NCBI GenBank assembly: GCA_029204225.1
Contig: CM055107.1
Coordinates: 43,443,507 to 43,507,506, forward strand
Source: Diphasiastrum complanatum
Taxonomy: Eukaryota > Streptophyta > Lycopodiopsida > Lycopodiales > Lycopodiaceae
DNA: 64,000 nt
Direction: 5' to 3'
Numbering within the stretch: position 1 is the stretch's first letter; the number at the start of each line of letters is the position of its first letter. Below are positions 11,154 through 22,109 of the stretch, one piece after another. Both the position numbers and the translations under genes were made by a program. The notes beneath the pieces are model-generated. The model had not been told where the DNA came from, did not search any database, and saw only the letters and a program-made list of their open reading frames with translations.

Positions 11154-11322
11154 TTGCTTGCATGTTGATTGCATGTCACTGTATTTGCTTGCATGTCGAT
11201 TGCATGTCAGTACAGTTGCTTGCATGTTGATTGCATGTCACTGTATTTACTTGCATGTTGATTGCATGTCACTACAGTTGCTTGCATGTTGATTGCATGT
11301 CACTGTATTTGCTTGCATGTTG
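11154..11322. repeat. 31-bp minisatellite (about 5.4 copies)
   Basis: TTGCTTGCATG recurs at 11154, 11185, 11216, 11247 (one change), 11278 and 11309, exactly 31 bp apart. Each unit holds two 11-bp sub-repeats (TTGCTTGCATG and TTGATTGCATG) plus a 9-bp spacer. The spacers alternate between CACTGTAT-like and an ACAG ending. The array lies between the family-A coding region and its 3' LTR. The unit length is not a multiple of three, so the Cys/His-rich ORFs across it are artefacts. Confidence 0.9.
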
Positions 11323-11561
11323 CTGATTAACGATCCTTTCTATCTCTATTTTCAATTCTATAACACATTACAGTTCCAAAGCTATCAAATTGAATCCATT
11401 TTGCTAGCTTCAGACTATAATCCTTGTTCCCATGAAGGAAAAATGATGGTCGAAGAAGAGATGGATGAAACACCATATTGCTTATTGACAACCAAATCGC
11501 AATATCCTCTTTTGTCTGCTTCTTCGGCATCATGATAAATTGAATGATCTATCCAATTCCT

Positions 11562-12781
11562 TTAGGATCGTATTTTGGCATTGCATCCGGTTGGTTCTGC
11601 TGACCTGAAAATTTTGTCATGTTGTTGGATGGTCGTTTTGTTGATCAAACCAAGTGCTTCGATGATAACCATAAATCTTGCATTTGAATTGTTAAGATCC
11701 CACATGAGAGAATTGCTGCCTTGACCAATTTCCAATTTAGGGACTAATCTGCTTTGATTGATCATTTCTGGAAACAACAAATCATATTTTGAATGAGCAT
11801 TCATTTCCAAGAACATCGAGTGAATGAGATGTTTGCATAGAGTGATGATATCTCCTTCACTCAAAGTCTCCACGAAAAATCATCATCATGTTCGGAAATA
11901 TTGATAACTCCAATATTTTGAACCACAAACCAGAAACTTTGATATAATGAATCTTTAATTGTTTTTCCCATCTCATAGCTTGAACAATTTCCAGCTTGAA
12001 TATTGTAAGTCTCATCACATTCCATTGTGCACTCTATATTGAATGTGAAACATTCATATAGATCAATTTTATCCTTGTCTATTAATCCCATTTCACAAGA
12101 CGTTCTAGACAAGTCTTCTGGTTGAATGTGATGTGATAGTTCTTGTGATTTCAAGGAAGATGGGGTCCTTGAGTGATTTGCCTCACCGAAAACTTCATTG
12201 CCTATACTACTCAGTTGAAGATCAATGTTGAAAACAAAAATATTGTCCGCATCGTCTTTGTTATCCTCAGCTGATTTTTTGTGTCCTTGCATTGACATTG
12301 TGCTCACATTTGGAATTTTCTTGCTTGATTCAAATTGGGAACTACATTTATGTTGCCGACCCTGTGTACATTCCATAGCACTGCATAAATGTTGATTGGT
12401 CCTTTCCTGTGAATTCAATGGGGAATCAAGAGCCGTTGATGAGGTTGGTTGATCTATTTGTTGAACAAGTTTTCCCATTGTTGATAGTTGTTTTTCTTCA
12501 TCATGTTGCACTCGCTCCAACGTTTCCCTGTCATTTTCAAGTCTGATTGGATATTCAATATAATTCTGTAATACCTGTTTTCCCTTGTCCATGTCAATTC
12601 TCCGGACATCTTGAGAAGGTGTTACATTTTGTGATGGAGATTGTAGTTGGAACGATGTAGATGGCTCATTGCATCTTTGATCAGCTCCCGCAATTTTGCC
12701 TTGTCCACCAAATAGGCTAGCAAACAATCTTTCCCATTTCACCTCATCAGCTTGCCGATTTTTTTCCATTCCTTGCAACAT
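11562..12781 (-). CDS. Unidentified protein of LTR family A (two overlapping frames)
   Basis: A 306-codon ORF (12781-11861) is followed in another frame, with a 13-base overlap, by a 103-codon ORF (11873-11562). A single frameshift probably splits one longer protein. The first part is hydrophilic and rich in Gln, Ser, Asp and Glu. It includes DNIFVFNIDLQLSS and YECFTFNIECTMECDETYNI. The second contains SNSLMWDLNNSNARFMVIIE. I recognise no gag, protease, RT or integrase motif. The related copy at 36519-37280 has comparable IFIFDNELMEYEVFNMD-like stretches in a comparable position, so the protein is a conserved feature of this family. Function is unknown. A C-terminal gag product, an extra ORF or a captured host sequence are all possible. 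Confidence 0.5.
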
Positions 12782-12816
12782 TGTAACTATCAGATCTTGT
12801 GTGGCCTGCAGTTTAC

Positions 12817-13314
12817 TTAGTATGTTCCTTGTTGGTTCGGAACCTGCGGTTCTTCCATCACTTCTTCAGTAGTAGGGCTCAATTGTCCATTGAACAATAG
12901 TAATGATGGACCACAATGGGTATGAGGAGTTGCATTATTGATAGTGCTATTCTGTATGCAACATTGCCTAGGAGATGATGATTGTTGGCGCATAGAACTC
13001 ATGTACCGCAGTGCGTGCTCATCACCTTGTGAATTGCGATGATGTTTTGATTGTCGTGAATATAGCTCATCATCATTGTCACTACTATAAAAACCACCAT
13101 CAATATTAGATTGATTTGACTGGTATAGCTCATGGTTTTTATTTTGGTCAGAATAGTTTTCATCATCACTCAAACAATCTCCATATGAGTCGTGTTGCTC
13201 ATATTGATCTGAATTACTGTCATTGTGCTCCTCATACTGATAATAACAATATGATTGGTCATCACATTCAGATTGATTATCAAATTCCACCTCATAATCA
13301 GAATCAGAATCCAT
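12817..13314 (-). CDS. Acidic low-complexity protein of LTR family A
   Basis: The 165-codon ORF starts MDSDSDYEVEFDNQSECDDQ and is extremely rich in Asp, Glu, Ser, Asn, Gln and Tyr for about 90 residues. It then becomes Ser/Gln-rich (MSSMRQQSSSPRQC). It lies 35 bases upstream of the next ORF on the same strand. An acidic EDD/NESDEQSD-type segment is found in the same relative place in the second family copy (37293-37874), so acidity seems to be kept while sequence drifts. No catalytic motif is visible. It may be a gag-like or linker part of a polyprotein. The start is the first Met after an upstream stop. Confidence 0.5.
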   Translation of the reverse strand: MDSDSDYEVEFDNQSECDDQSYCYYQYEEHNDSNSDQYEQHDSYGDCLSDDENYSDQNKNHELYQSNQSNIDGGFYSSDNDDELYSRQSKHHRNSQGDEHALRYMSSMRQQSSSPRQCCIQNSTINNATPHTHCGPSLLLFNGQLSPTTEEVMEEPQVPNQQGTY

Positions 13315-14093
13315 TTCGACAAATCAAGGGAGAATATGAGTCTGAAAATTTTGTAAGGACCCTTAGAGAAGAAATTGCAAAGTTTGATTTTTGCAAAAAA
13401 ATAAGCTCTTGACCGTTTCTCCACCCACTTAAAACTCAGAGTTCTACGATGAGTGGAACTGAGAATGGCAGGAAATTGTAGTTCATATACAACTGAGCAC
13501 TTTTGCTTTTTACAGCGTTTGAATCCGATCTAAAACGGAGATAATATGAAGATTTGAAAATTTGTAACAAAACACAAAAAAATTTGACTGAAGGTAAAAT
13601 GGGGTCTTGAAAACAATTTGAAAAGTAATAATTACAAAATTTCAATAGCTCAGTAGTGTTAGGCTCGTCGTTATGACCACTTTTCGTTTTTACTGCACTG
13701 GAATCCAAGCTGAAACAAGAAAGTTATGGAAATTATATAAATACTAGTAAGATGGGTTATATACAACTTAGAAGGGGGGGTATTAGAAGAAAATTTACAA
13801 ATTGAAATGGATAACACATTGAAATCCATGAAACATTTTAGTGCTTGTAGAAATTGCAAGAACCGTAGGAAATTTTGAAGATTTACGGCCAAATTTTTTA
13901 CTACGGCTGCTTCTATGGTGCATTTGGGTGCTCGCAGAAGATATGGGTAACCATAAAGATGTTTAGAAAACAAACCGGCAAATAGTTTTTTGTGGGCACG
14001 GAGGAGAGGGAGGGAAAGGAATATGTTGTAGAATATTCCTACAAAATATTCGTGGAATATTCCGCAGGAGGAGGCGGCCAGGGTCGGCTGAGA

Positions 14094-14500
14094 GAGATAG
14101 GAGAAAAGGGGCGGGGGGTGGGGGAGCACACGTGGGACTAAGGGGGTAGGCTGTAGGGGGAGGAGGGGTAGGGTATAGAGAGAGAGAGGGACTCGGGAGA
14201 GGGATTCGCGAGGGACGGGAGGGTGGGATTTGCAAGGAAGGGGAAGGGGGTATTCGCGGGAGGGAGGGGGGGGTATTCGCGAACAAGGGGGGGGGATTTG
14301 CGGGGGTCAATGGAGAGAGGAGGAATTCGCGAGGAAGGAAAAAAAATTTGTACCTATATTCGCATGAACGTAGTCGCCAGAATTTGCACCTAAATTCGTA
14401 CTTGGGGATTCGTGAAGGGAAAATTTGCACGGGGGGTAAGAATTCGCGGACATGAGCGGGGCAGGGGATTCGTGGGCAGAATTCGCCGGACCGTCGCCAG
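14094..14500. repeat. G-rich leader with irregular ATTYGC repeats
   Basis: The plus strand is strongly G-rich, with runs of 5-9 G. ATTCGCG, ATTTGC or ATTCGT recurs at least a dozen times at irregular 12-30-base spacing. The stretch lies between the PBS and the first ORF of element A, so on the element's sense strand it is C-rich with GCGAAT motifs. Proline-rich ORFs on the minus strand here (about 13963-14430) reflect composition and are not called. Confidence 0.75.
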
Positions 14501-15304
14501 GGGGTGAAATCACGAGTTCTGATGGAGCTTCGTTTTTTTTTTTAAATTTTTAAAGGTGATTTTCAACGAAAACTTCAAAATGAAGATTTTGAAAAAAATC
14601 TGCAAGGGAAGCAAAACTTCAGAGTTGATGTGTTGAAGTGCTTCTCTCTCACTTGTAAAAAAATTTCCAAAATTCTAGCAATTCTAACCCATCTCCACTA
14701 ACATGATCATAACTTTCTTAATATTGATCCAAATCAAACAAACTCAGTACCTCTGAAAAGCTAACAACAAGCTCTATCAGCCTATAGTATCAGATCAATG
14801 ATTGGCGGTGATTTGATGGGTCGAATTAGTCACAGAACAGGTCTGAAAATTTTGAAAGAAGAAAATTAGCAAAACTAGAGCTAGGAAACAAGATTTGTCA
14901 TAACTTTTTGGATACTAATCCAAATGACCTGCCATATGGATCAGATCAAAGCTAAAACAATGCTCTAAAATCTTATGTGAAGAGACTTGAAATTAAAACT
15001 CAGATCAAATCTGAAGAATTCAAATCAAGTGAAAGCAAAATTCTAGTCACCTATTTTGACAGCTGAAGTACAATAACTTTTGCATCTCTTATCCAAATGG
15101 CTTGAAAATTGGTGCAAATTAAAGCTGAATCAAATTAGAAATGAAAAACGAAATTGAATGCTAAAAATTCGTCTGAACAGAACTGAAAAATTCAAAGTTA
15201 AAAATTGTCAAAAAGAAAGCTATAAATGCAATAAACTCATCAAATCTAATGATCTTCACATAGAATCATCATAAATCATGGATCTATGCTCTAATACCAA
15301 GAAA

Positions 15305-15835
15305 TGTCATGTGACAAATCCCATGCAAATAGCAATTACAATGAGAGTAAAGCTAGAAGCAAGAAAAGTACAAGACCATCATGATAGCATATCAATAGAA
15401 AGCTAGAAACATGGAGATTTCAATGGAATCACATTAGCAAAGAAAGAGAGAGTACAAACAATGTAAATGAGCATTGATTCATGTGGATAGGGCACAGGAG
15501 ACCTAGCAATGAAGATCCCTATGGCTCACATTCACAAGGAAGCTAGAAGCTCTCACTTGCAAATGAGCCAAAAGATTCAAGGATTGATGTCTCTTGTCTA
15601 GTTATAGACAATGCTCTTAGTTAACTTAACTATCTTGAGGGATAGTTAGCCCTTGTTAAGTATGATTTAAACTACATTGGGCCCTTATTGGCCTATCATC
15701 CTTATTAGTTACTTTGAAGGGCCTAAAGAGAGAACCGCCCTGTTGTTAAGGCTAGTAGCTCCTTTTGGGCCTACAAAGCTTACAATGGATATTCTGATGC
15801 ATTGATAAGCACTAATGTTCTAGTAGTACATGACA
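15305..15835 (-). repeat. 5' LTR of family A with adjacent PBS
   Basis: The LTR starts TGTCATGTAC on the minus strand at 15835 and ends CATGACA at 15305. The PBS TTGGTATTAGAGC follows at 15300-15288, complementary to a plant initiator tRNA-Met 3' end with minor mismatches. Confidence 0.88.
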
Positions 15836-17669
15836 TAATTTTTTCCTACATCACCGGTAGTGGTGAGGCTGTTCAGTTGGGCCTACAAAATCTCTCTTTG
15901 TAATTCTACTCTCTCCATGAATACGCAATGCTCAACCACTTGGATGGTCAACTTCTGGCACTCGACAAGGTAGGTGCCACTATGCTTGCTCTAAGCAATT
16001 CTTTCGGATCTCAAGAGTCTTTTGGCACTCTTTTAGTATGTGAAGTTCTTTCTAAAGGTTCTTTAAGTTGGAACTCTTGTGATACACATTGTTTGTATAC
16101 ATCAACTACTTCCTGGTACATATGTTCGTGGGTATCCACCTTGTCCTTCAAAAGTTGATAATGCCTCAAACTCAAATTCTATCTCGACTAGCCGCGACAA
16201 AAAAAGGGAAAAATCACACCAACCTATTCAACGTAAAGCACCTAATAAATGTATTAATCCGCTACACATAATTAGGTCCCACACCAATGTGATAATCCAA
16301 GAATGTCATCAAAATACAAGAATAGATAGCAAGCATAGCAAAAGTCAACCAATAGAGCTAGCCTACCGCTTAAAGAACATGCTAAAAAACATAAACGACC
16401 CCAAGAACCAACATCCAACAATAGTCCAAGCAATCCAAAGAGATGACAAATGGCAAGATGTAACTACAAGTTATGACCTAGAGAAAAAATCTCATAGAAG
16501 CCACACTTGTAGCATAATCTCTGATATCCAAGTGGAAAGCCATGGCTAAATCAAATAGTTCACCCTTGTACATGTAATTGTCATGCATTGAGACCAAAGG
16601 ATACAAAGGAGCCCCAAAAGAATGACAGAGATGAGACCTGGCTAGAATCGACATCCCATATAAGAAATCACTGCAGTGAATCCCAACTGATAATACCAGC
16701 TAGCTGAACAAAATCTACTACTATAAAGATCCCATATAAAGACATCCACAAAGGCCAAAGAGCAGCTTCAAGAGACTAGCTCAACTAAATCAAGACCAAT
16801 AAAGTCATATGTCAAAAAGTGTCCAAGACAATTGTATAGATCAGGCATGAATAGAAAACAATGGAGCCCAAGCTAGACATAGTGACCCAACTTCGACCTA
16901 GGCTATCCAAGGGGACCATGAATACCTATAAATAGTGCAACCAAGGACTCAAAAAATATAGTCCAAGGCAATTATACCAAATGAGGTATCATAGAAGGAC
17001 CACCATGCTTCCATTGCACCAAATAAAGGCAAACATTCCAAGCTATCTTCATCAACCAAGCATGCCAAGTAGCAATAAGTAATAGAGGAGATAGAGATAT
17101 ACCAATGTCCCAAGCAATGCGTACAGACCAAGAATGTCTAGTAGTTGTGTCCTAATCACATCCCAAGTTGATTGTCAAACGAAGAAAGCCAAATAGTAGC
17201 ATCACGAAGATTCACAAACAAGCGGTTATGGTAGTGTGTAGATATCCCTTGCGATCCATAAGGCTCACGAATGGTAATCACCATCCTCAATTTGGCTATA
17301 GAAACAGAGCACTGGGAGGACTGCAATGCTAAGAGATCCCAAAAGATAGATTTGTGGAACTTAAAAATTCAAATAAAAAACTTATTTGTTACTAATTCTT
17401 GAAAGTTAGACCGGCGGAACTAGAAAATGAGAAAACACTTGTTTGTTGCATTGAGACAACCTATTCTTCTATAAAGATGTCAAGAATGAGCATCACGACT
17501 AGCAAAGACATCTTGGAAGGTGGATGTATTAGAAAAGAGGTTCTTGATAGGTGAGTTGGGGCTACAAACTCGATATCCTATGTTACTAGCGGAAACAATA
17601 ATGCTCCCCTTGGAAGGAAAAGACATGTGCCATTGTATTCACCATCTGAACAAAACTAAGAACATGGAG
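15836..17669. other. No recognised gene; host or old-repeat sequence interrupted by elements on both sides
   Basis: Only short ORFs are present. Minus-strand frames at 15940-16160 give a charged segment (DKVDTHEHMYQEVVDVYKQ) that may be gag debris, but no domain is identifiable. The right end (17670-17674, GCCAA) is the target duplication of the next element. Confidence 0.45.
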
Positions 17670-17674
17670 GCCAA

Positions 17675-17762
17675 TGTAGGAAAGCAAGAGTCAAGTCATC
17701 AAGATCTATTGATCAATCAATCTCCACAGAGAACAAGAGAGAAGAGGCTGGGCGCCCAACTC

Positions 17763-17810
<48 letters not shown>

Positions 17811-18022
17811 CAGCAACAAGAGCAATGGAGAGCAATGCTTACCCAAACTGTAAGAATGGAATACACAATGAGCATCTAAGTACTCTACCTGGATGTGGCC
17901 AAATGCCATCAAACCCTAAGGTTAACCACTTACTAAATGTAGGGCACCCCCAAAAGTCAAGATAGGGTCCCTAAACAAAATTAGACCCCTAAGGACCCAC
18001 AAGTCAGTATATGACCTTAATT
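17675..18022 (-). repeat. Partial 3' LTR of copia F with (GA)n
   Basis: It matches 26082-26440 closely, including the (GA)n block (17766-17807). It stops matching near 18022, where RT-derived sequence begins. The LTR terminus TGTAGG (plus strand) at 17675 abuts the GCCAA target duplication. Confidence 0.88.
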
Positions 18023-18039
18023 GGGTCCAGCGTTCTTCA

Positions 18040-18762
18040 GAGATGAAACTTCCAACCCCTTCTTGTACAAATTCAAGACCAAGATAAAAATGCAATAGGC
18101 CTAAATCTGAGGTTTCAAAAACCATACCAAGATCAAGTTGCAGCATCAATCTGCTGCTCATTACTTCCCGTAAAAATAATATCATCAACATAAAGCAAAA
18201 TAATGATGATATAATCTGAAGTATGCTTGACCGCAAAGTTTTGCCTCGTTTGCTCCCCTTGAAGAAGCAGCCCAACAAGTTCATCAAAGGAGAGTTGTTG
18301 TCCCCTAAGAGAGATACTCAAAGATGAAACAAATGGAAGATAAGATGAAGGTAATGAGTTGAGAGTAATGGAAACAAATTGAGCATCCTCAATTATCTCA
18401 TCAATATTGAGAAGCTCCTCACGAAGATCCTTGATCTTCGTCACGTGATTGGTCACTTGATCCCCTTCTTGCATCTTCAACAAAGAAAGCTGATTCCTAA
18501 GATACACCACTCTTGCTGGATTTTTGACTCTATACATAGTATAAAGTGTATCCCACGCACTTTTAGATGTCTTACAAGACCTAATATGAGGTAAGATAGA
18601 TCTTTTCACAGCAAGAGCAACTATAGAATGTGCTTGTGCATCCCTTCTATCCCACTTCTTTTGTTCTTCCGAAGATGTAGAAGATGATGTTGATGATGAT
18701 GATCCACGAGGTGTAGGAGGTGCCAAAGCCGGAGGCCTTTCCTCATCACCATTGACCAAATC
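18040..18762 (-). pseudogene. Copia gag C-terminal part fused by deletion to an RT fragment
   Basis: Read on the minus strand from 18762, the frame continues the gag that starts at 25375: LVNGDEERPP, a Ser-rich linker, then AWDTLYTMYR and VTKIKDLREELLNI, which are UBN2-type copia gag motifs. At about 18236 gag joins directly to SDYIIIILLYVDDIIFTGSN, the copia RT active-site region with its YVDD box. A degraded FYLGLEF segment follows toward 18060. The join skips zinc knuckle, protease, integrase and the first half of RT. This is a deletion derivative that could only move with help from other copies. Confidence 0.85.
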
Positions 18763-19120
18763 AGTAATAGATCCTAACACCACAGTAGGGCAAACACTAA
18801 CTGATTCAACCAACCTCGCCTACTCCCTGATATAGAGTAAGCCCCTCCTAGCCCAGTGTGAGGACTGGTAGCATGCTACTGCCAAGTGTCGGCCACGTGG
18901 CACTGACGTGGCCGACTGCACGTCGGGACCCAACTGGGGGCCCTATCCTGCTGACAGGGTCCCTAAGCTGTGTTAGGCCCGCCATGGCTATGGACCGTGC
19001 TGGGGCACACTAATCACACTGTCTTGCCTTGTTGGTCATGTACGCTGGACACGACCCTGACTGTGGTATCTGACCCATCTGTGTTCTCTAGGGTTCGGCA
19101 CTGGTTACGAGCTCGTAACA
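18763..19120 (-). repeat. 3' LTR of gypsy element 2
   Basis: On the minus strand it starts TGTTACGAGC at 19120 and ends ATTACT at 18763; the expected terminal A is mutated. The PPT (AAGGGGGAGGGAG, minus) is at 19121-19135. Confidence 0.92.
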
Positions 19121-19162
19121 CTCCCTCCCCCTTAAGAACAGTCTTGGTCCTCTAAGACAGAA

Positions 19163-22108
19163 CACCTGTTTCTAAACCTCCGTATCGGGTCAGCCGAATA
19201 GAGGATGAAGAAATAACTAGGCAGTTAACAGACTATCTTGGGAAAGGCCAAATTCAGACCAGTAGTTCACCATGGGCCTCACCAGTCCTATTGGTGAAAA
19301 AGAAAGAGAGGTCTATGCGTCTTTGCGTAGATTACAGAGCCCTCAATAGAGTCACAATTAAGAATAAATACCCTATGCCTCGGGCAGACGAGTTGTTTGA
19401 CCAACTCGACGGGGCTAAGTTTTTCAGCAAAATAGACCTCAGATCGGGATATCATCAAGTCCGTATAAAATCGGAAGATGTCTCGAAAACAGCTTTTAGG
19501 ACTCGTCACGGTCATTATGAGTTTAAGGTGATGCCATTTGGGCTCACAAATGCTCCAGCTACCTTTATGACCTTGATGAACAGTGTCCTCAGACCATACT
19601 TGGGTAAGTTTGTAGTCGTATTTTTAGATGACATCCTCGTTTACAGCAAAACGAGGAAGGAGCATCTAAAACACCTCAGAAAGGTGTTTCGACTGCTCAG
19701 AAAGCATAAGCTCTATGCTAAACAATCCAAGTGTGAATTCTTCGTTGAAGAAGTAGCATATTTGGGTCACATCATCTCTTCAGATGGGATTAAGATGGAC
19801 CCAAATAAGGTTAAAGCCATACTCAGTTGGCTGAGACCTCAGAATATTTTGGAACTTCAGATCTTTCTTGGTCTGGCGGGATATTACAGACGATTTGTCA
19901 AGGAATATGCTCAGATAGCAGTTCCTATGACAAATCTCCTTAAGGGGAAGGGAAAGGAGTTCATTTGGGAGTCCACACAGCAGGAGAGCTTTGATGCTCT
20001 CAAAACAGCCTTACTTACAGCACCAGTTTTAAAAGTCGTCGACCCCAATCAGCCATTTGTGGTCGAAACAGATGCTAGCGACTTTGCAGTAGGTGCTGTG
20101 GACGACCAGTTGCGTTCGAAAGTAAAAAACTCGAGCCAGCTCAGACTAGGTACAGTGCCTATGAAAAGGAACTCTTTTCTATAGTCCATGCCCTTAAGAC
20201 TTGGAGGCATTATTTGTATGGTGCCAACTTTGAGGTCCTGACAGACCATGAGAGCCTCAGATACCTTTGCAATCAACCTGAGCTTAGAGGTCGGAAAGCT
20301 CGTTGGGCAGAGTTGATGCAAGAGTTTGACATGTCTATCAGATATAGACGTGGAAAATTCAATACAGTAGCAGATGCCCTTAGCAGAATGCCTATGATAA
20401 ACGAGCTGAGTTTTACTCAGATTCGTAATGAGTTACTCGAGTCCTTGAGAGGGAAATGCCAACATGATGCATTCTTCTCTACTATCTGGAACTCAGTCTA
20501 GAGCAGACAGTTACAGACTCCAGAACCAGTTCCCGGGGCTGGTGCCAGTTCATCCAAGAATACGGCAGCTTCCGTTGAGGATGATGATGAGTCCGAGTAT
20601 ACGTCGTCAGATGACGTTGAGGATTCTGAGCTTGTATTACCCAAGCAAACCCCAATGGTTGAGGGTCAGTTGACTCAAGGATTCAAATGGAAACAGTATT
20701 CCATTCAGGATGAGTACTTGCTCTATAGAGATAGAGTATGTGTCCCCAATTCAGAGGATTATAGGCAGCAGGTCCTATATGAATGTGATGACAATCCTAG
20801 CGCGGGACACCCAGGCATACAGAAGACCTATGAGCTTCTTCGTAGGCAATTTTTCTGGCCCAGTATGAAAAAGGACGTCCACCAGTATGTAACCAGTTGC
20901 CAGAAATGTCAAGTAAACAAAGCAGAGCGTTTAAAGGCAGGAGGGTTGTTGCATCCCTTAGAAATACCAGTTGGTAAATGGGAGAGTATCTCCATGGATT
21001 TTATAGTAGGCCTGCCTAAAACCCAAAAGGGTAATGCTTCTTGGTTTCCAAGGGGAGGCTCGAACCTGAGACCAAAGAAACTTTGGATGTCAAGCTAACC
21101 AACTAAGACAACCCCGTTGGGTCCAAAAGGGTAATGACGCTATATGGGTCACAGTTGACCGTCTGACCAAAATGGCTCATTTCATTCCGACCAAAACAAC
21201 CGTTAGAGCTCCAGAGTTAGCGAGGTTGTTTGTAGACGGGCTATTTAAATTGTACGGTCTACCTTCCGGCATAGTCAGCGACTAGGATAGTAAGTTTACT
21301 GGAAATTTTTGGAGGGCAGTATTCCATCATCTCCATACTAAACTTAATATGAGTACCACCGACCATCCACAGACGGACGGTCAAACAGAAAGGGTAAATC
21401 AAGTGCTGGAGGATATGCTTCGTGCATACGTCAGCAAGAAGTAGACTAACTGGGAGGAGTATCTCTCGATATTAGAGTTTGCTTACAACAGTACCAAACA
21501 TTCAGCTACGGGATACAGCCCATTTATGCTGATGTACGGTTTTCAGCCACACTCACCCACAGCTGTAGGGTTTAAACAAGAAAAAGTTGAAGCAGCCAGA
21601 AACTTTTTAGAGGACCTAAACCAGATGATAGAACATGCTAAGCGTAGCATTAGGCAGTCCCAGGATCGAGCCAAGCATTATGCAGATCCACACAGACGGG
21701 ATGTGCAGTTCTCCACTGGTGAGAAAGTCTACTTGAGAGTCCCAGTTGACTCTAAAACCCTCAAATCAGGAGTGTGTGCTAAGTTGTCTCCAAGGTATTG
21801 TGGTCCCTTTACCATCAGTAGGTGACTAGGCGAGGTCACCTATGAACTAGAACTCCCACACAGCAGTAAGGTTTTTCCAGTCTTTCATGTAAGTCAATTA
21901 CGAAAAGCCTTAACCAGATCAGACAATCTGGTAGGGGACAGTGTTCTAGTTCTCCCATTGGATCCTCAACAACCTCCACATGAACCAGAGGAGATTCTTG
22001 ATAGTAGAGAGACGCAGACTCATCATACTCTATACCGAGAATATCTGGTTAAGTGGAATGATCAGCCTGTTGAGAATGCCACTTGGGAAAGAGGCAGCGT
22101 CCTTCGCA
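19163..22108 (+). pseudogene. Inverted pol segment of gypsy element 2 (RT, RNase H, integrase)
   Basis: It is nearly identical to 165-3012 of element 1. RT (19291-20080) keeps the active-site FLDD. A 13-base deletion near 20098 relative to element 1 shifts RNase H out of frame. Stops follow at about 20499 (Gln codon to TAG), 21283 (next to the second catalytic Asp of integrase, SD*D), 21441 and 21822. Integrase zinc region (20655-20930) and the SMDFIVGL first-Asp motif (about 20993) are present. The first-Asp region is followed at 21037 by a SINE insertion. The segment ends at CCTTCGCA (22108), where minus-strand protease sequence begins. It cannot be transcribed in sense with its own gag. 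Confidence 0.92.
21023..21136 (-). mobile_element. 86-bp tRNA-derived SINE with 14-bp target duplication
   Basis: CCAAAAGGGTAATG occurs at 21023-21036 and 21123-21136 and once in the uninterrupted element 1. The 86-base insert (21037-21122), read on the minus strand, has a box-A-like TTAGTTGGTTAGC and a box-B-like GGTTCGAGCC about 35 bases apart. Between them is a short hairpin (CCAAAG TTT CTTTGG). These are the internal pol III promoter boxes of a tRNA-derived SINE. A related copy lies at 28576-28672. Confidence 0.88.
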
Positions 22109-22109
22109 A

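Larger units (their letters stand above)
9565..15835 (-). mobile_element. Full-length LTR retrotransposon without visible pol (non-autonomous family 'A')
   Basis: Two LTRs of about 530 bp in the same orientation bound the element. The 5' LTR is 15305-15835 and the 3' LTR is 9565-10101. A primer binding site (TTGGTATTAGAGC on the minus strand, 15288-15300) follows the 5' LTR after four bases. A polypurine tract (AAGTAGGGGGAG, minus) precedes the 3' LTR. Flanks GAATT and TAATT match at four of five bases, consistent with a slightly decayed target duplication. The 5.2-kb interior shows no RT, RNase H or integrase motif on either strand. It does encode an acidic protein and an unfamiliar protein. 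Related copies occur at about 36545-38850 (minus) and 39420-40597 (plus). Confidence 0.85.

Noticed and set aside
11098-11292. Cys/His-rich plus-strand ORF resembling a zinc-finger or metallothionein-like peptide
   Set aside because: It is a translation of the 31-bp minisatellite, and the unit is not a multiple of three, so the periodic Cys/His pattern is an artefact.
13963-14430. Proline-rich 155-codon ORF on the minus strand
   Set aside because: It follows directly from the G-rich plus strand. The composition is extreme and other frames are equally open, so it is not coding evidence.
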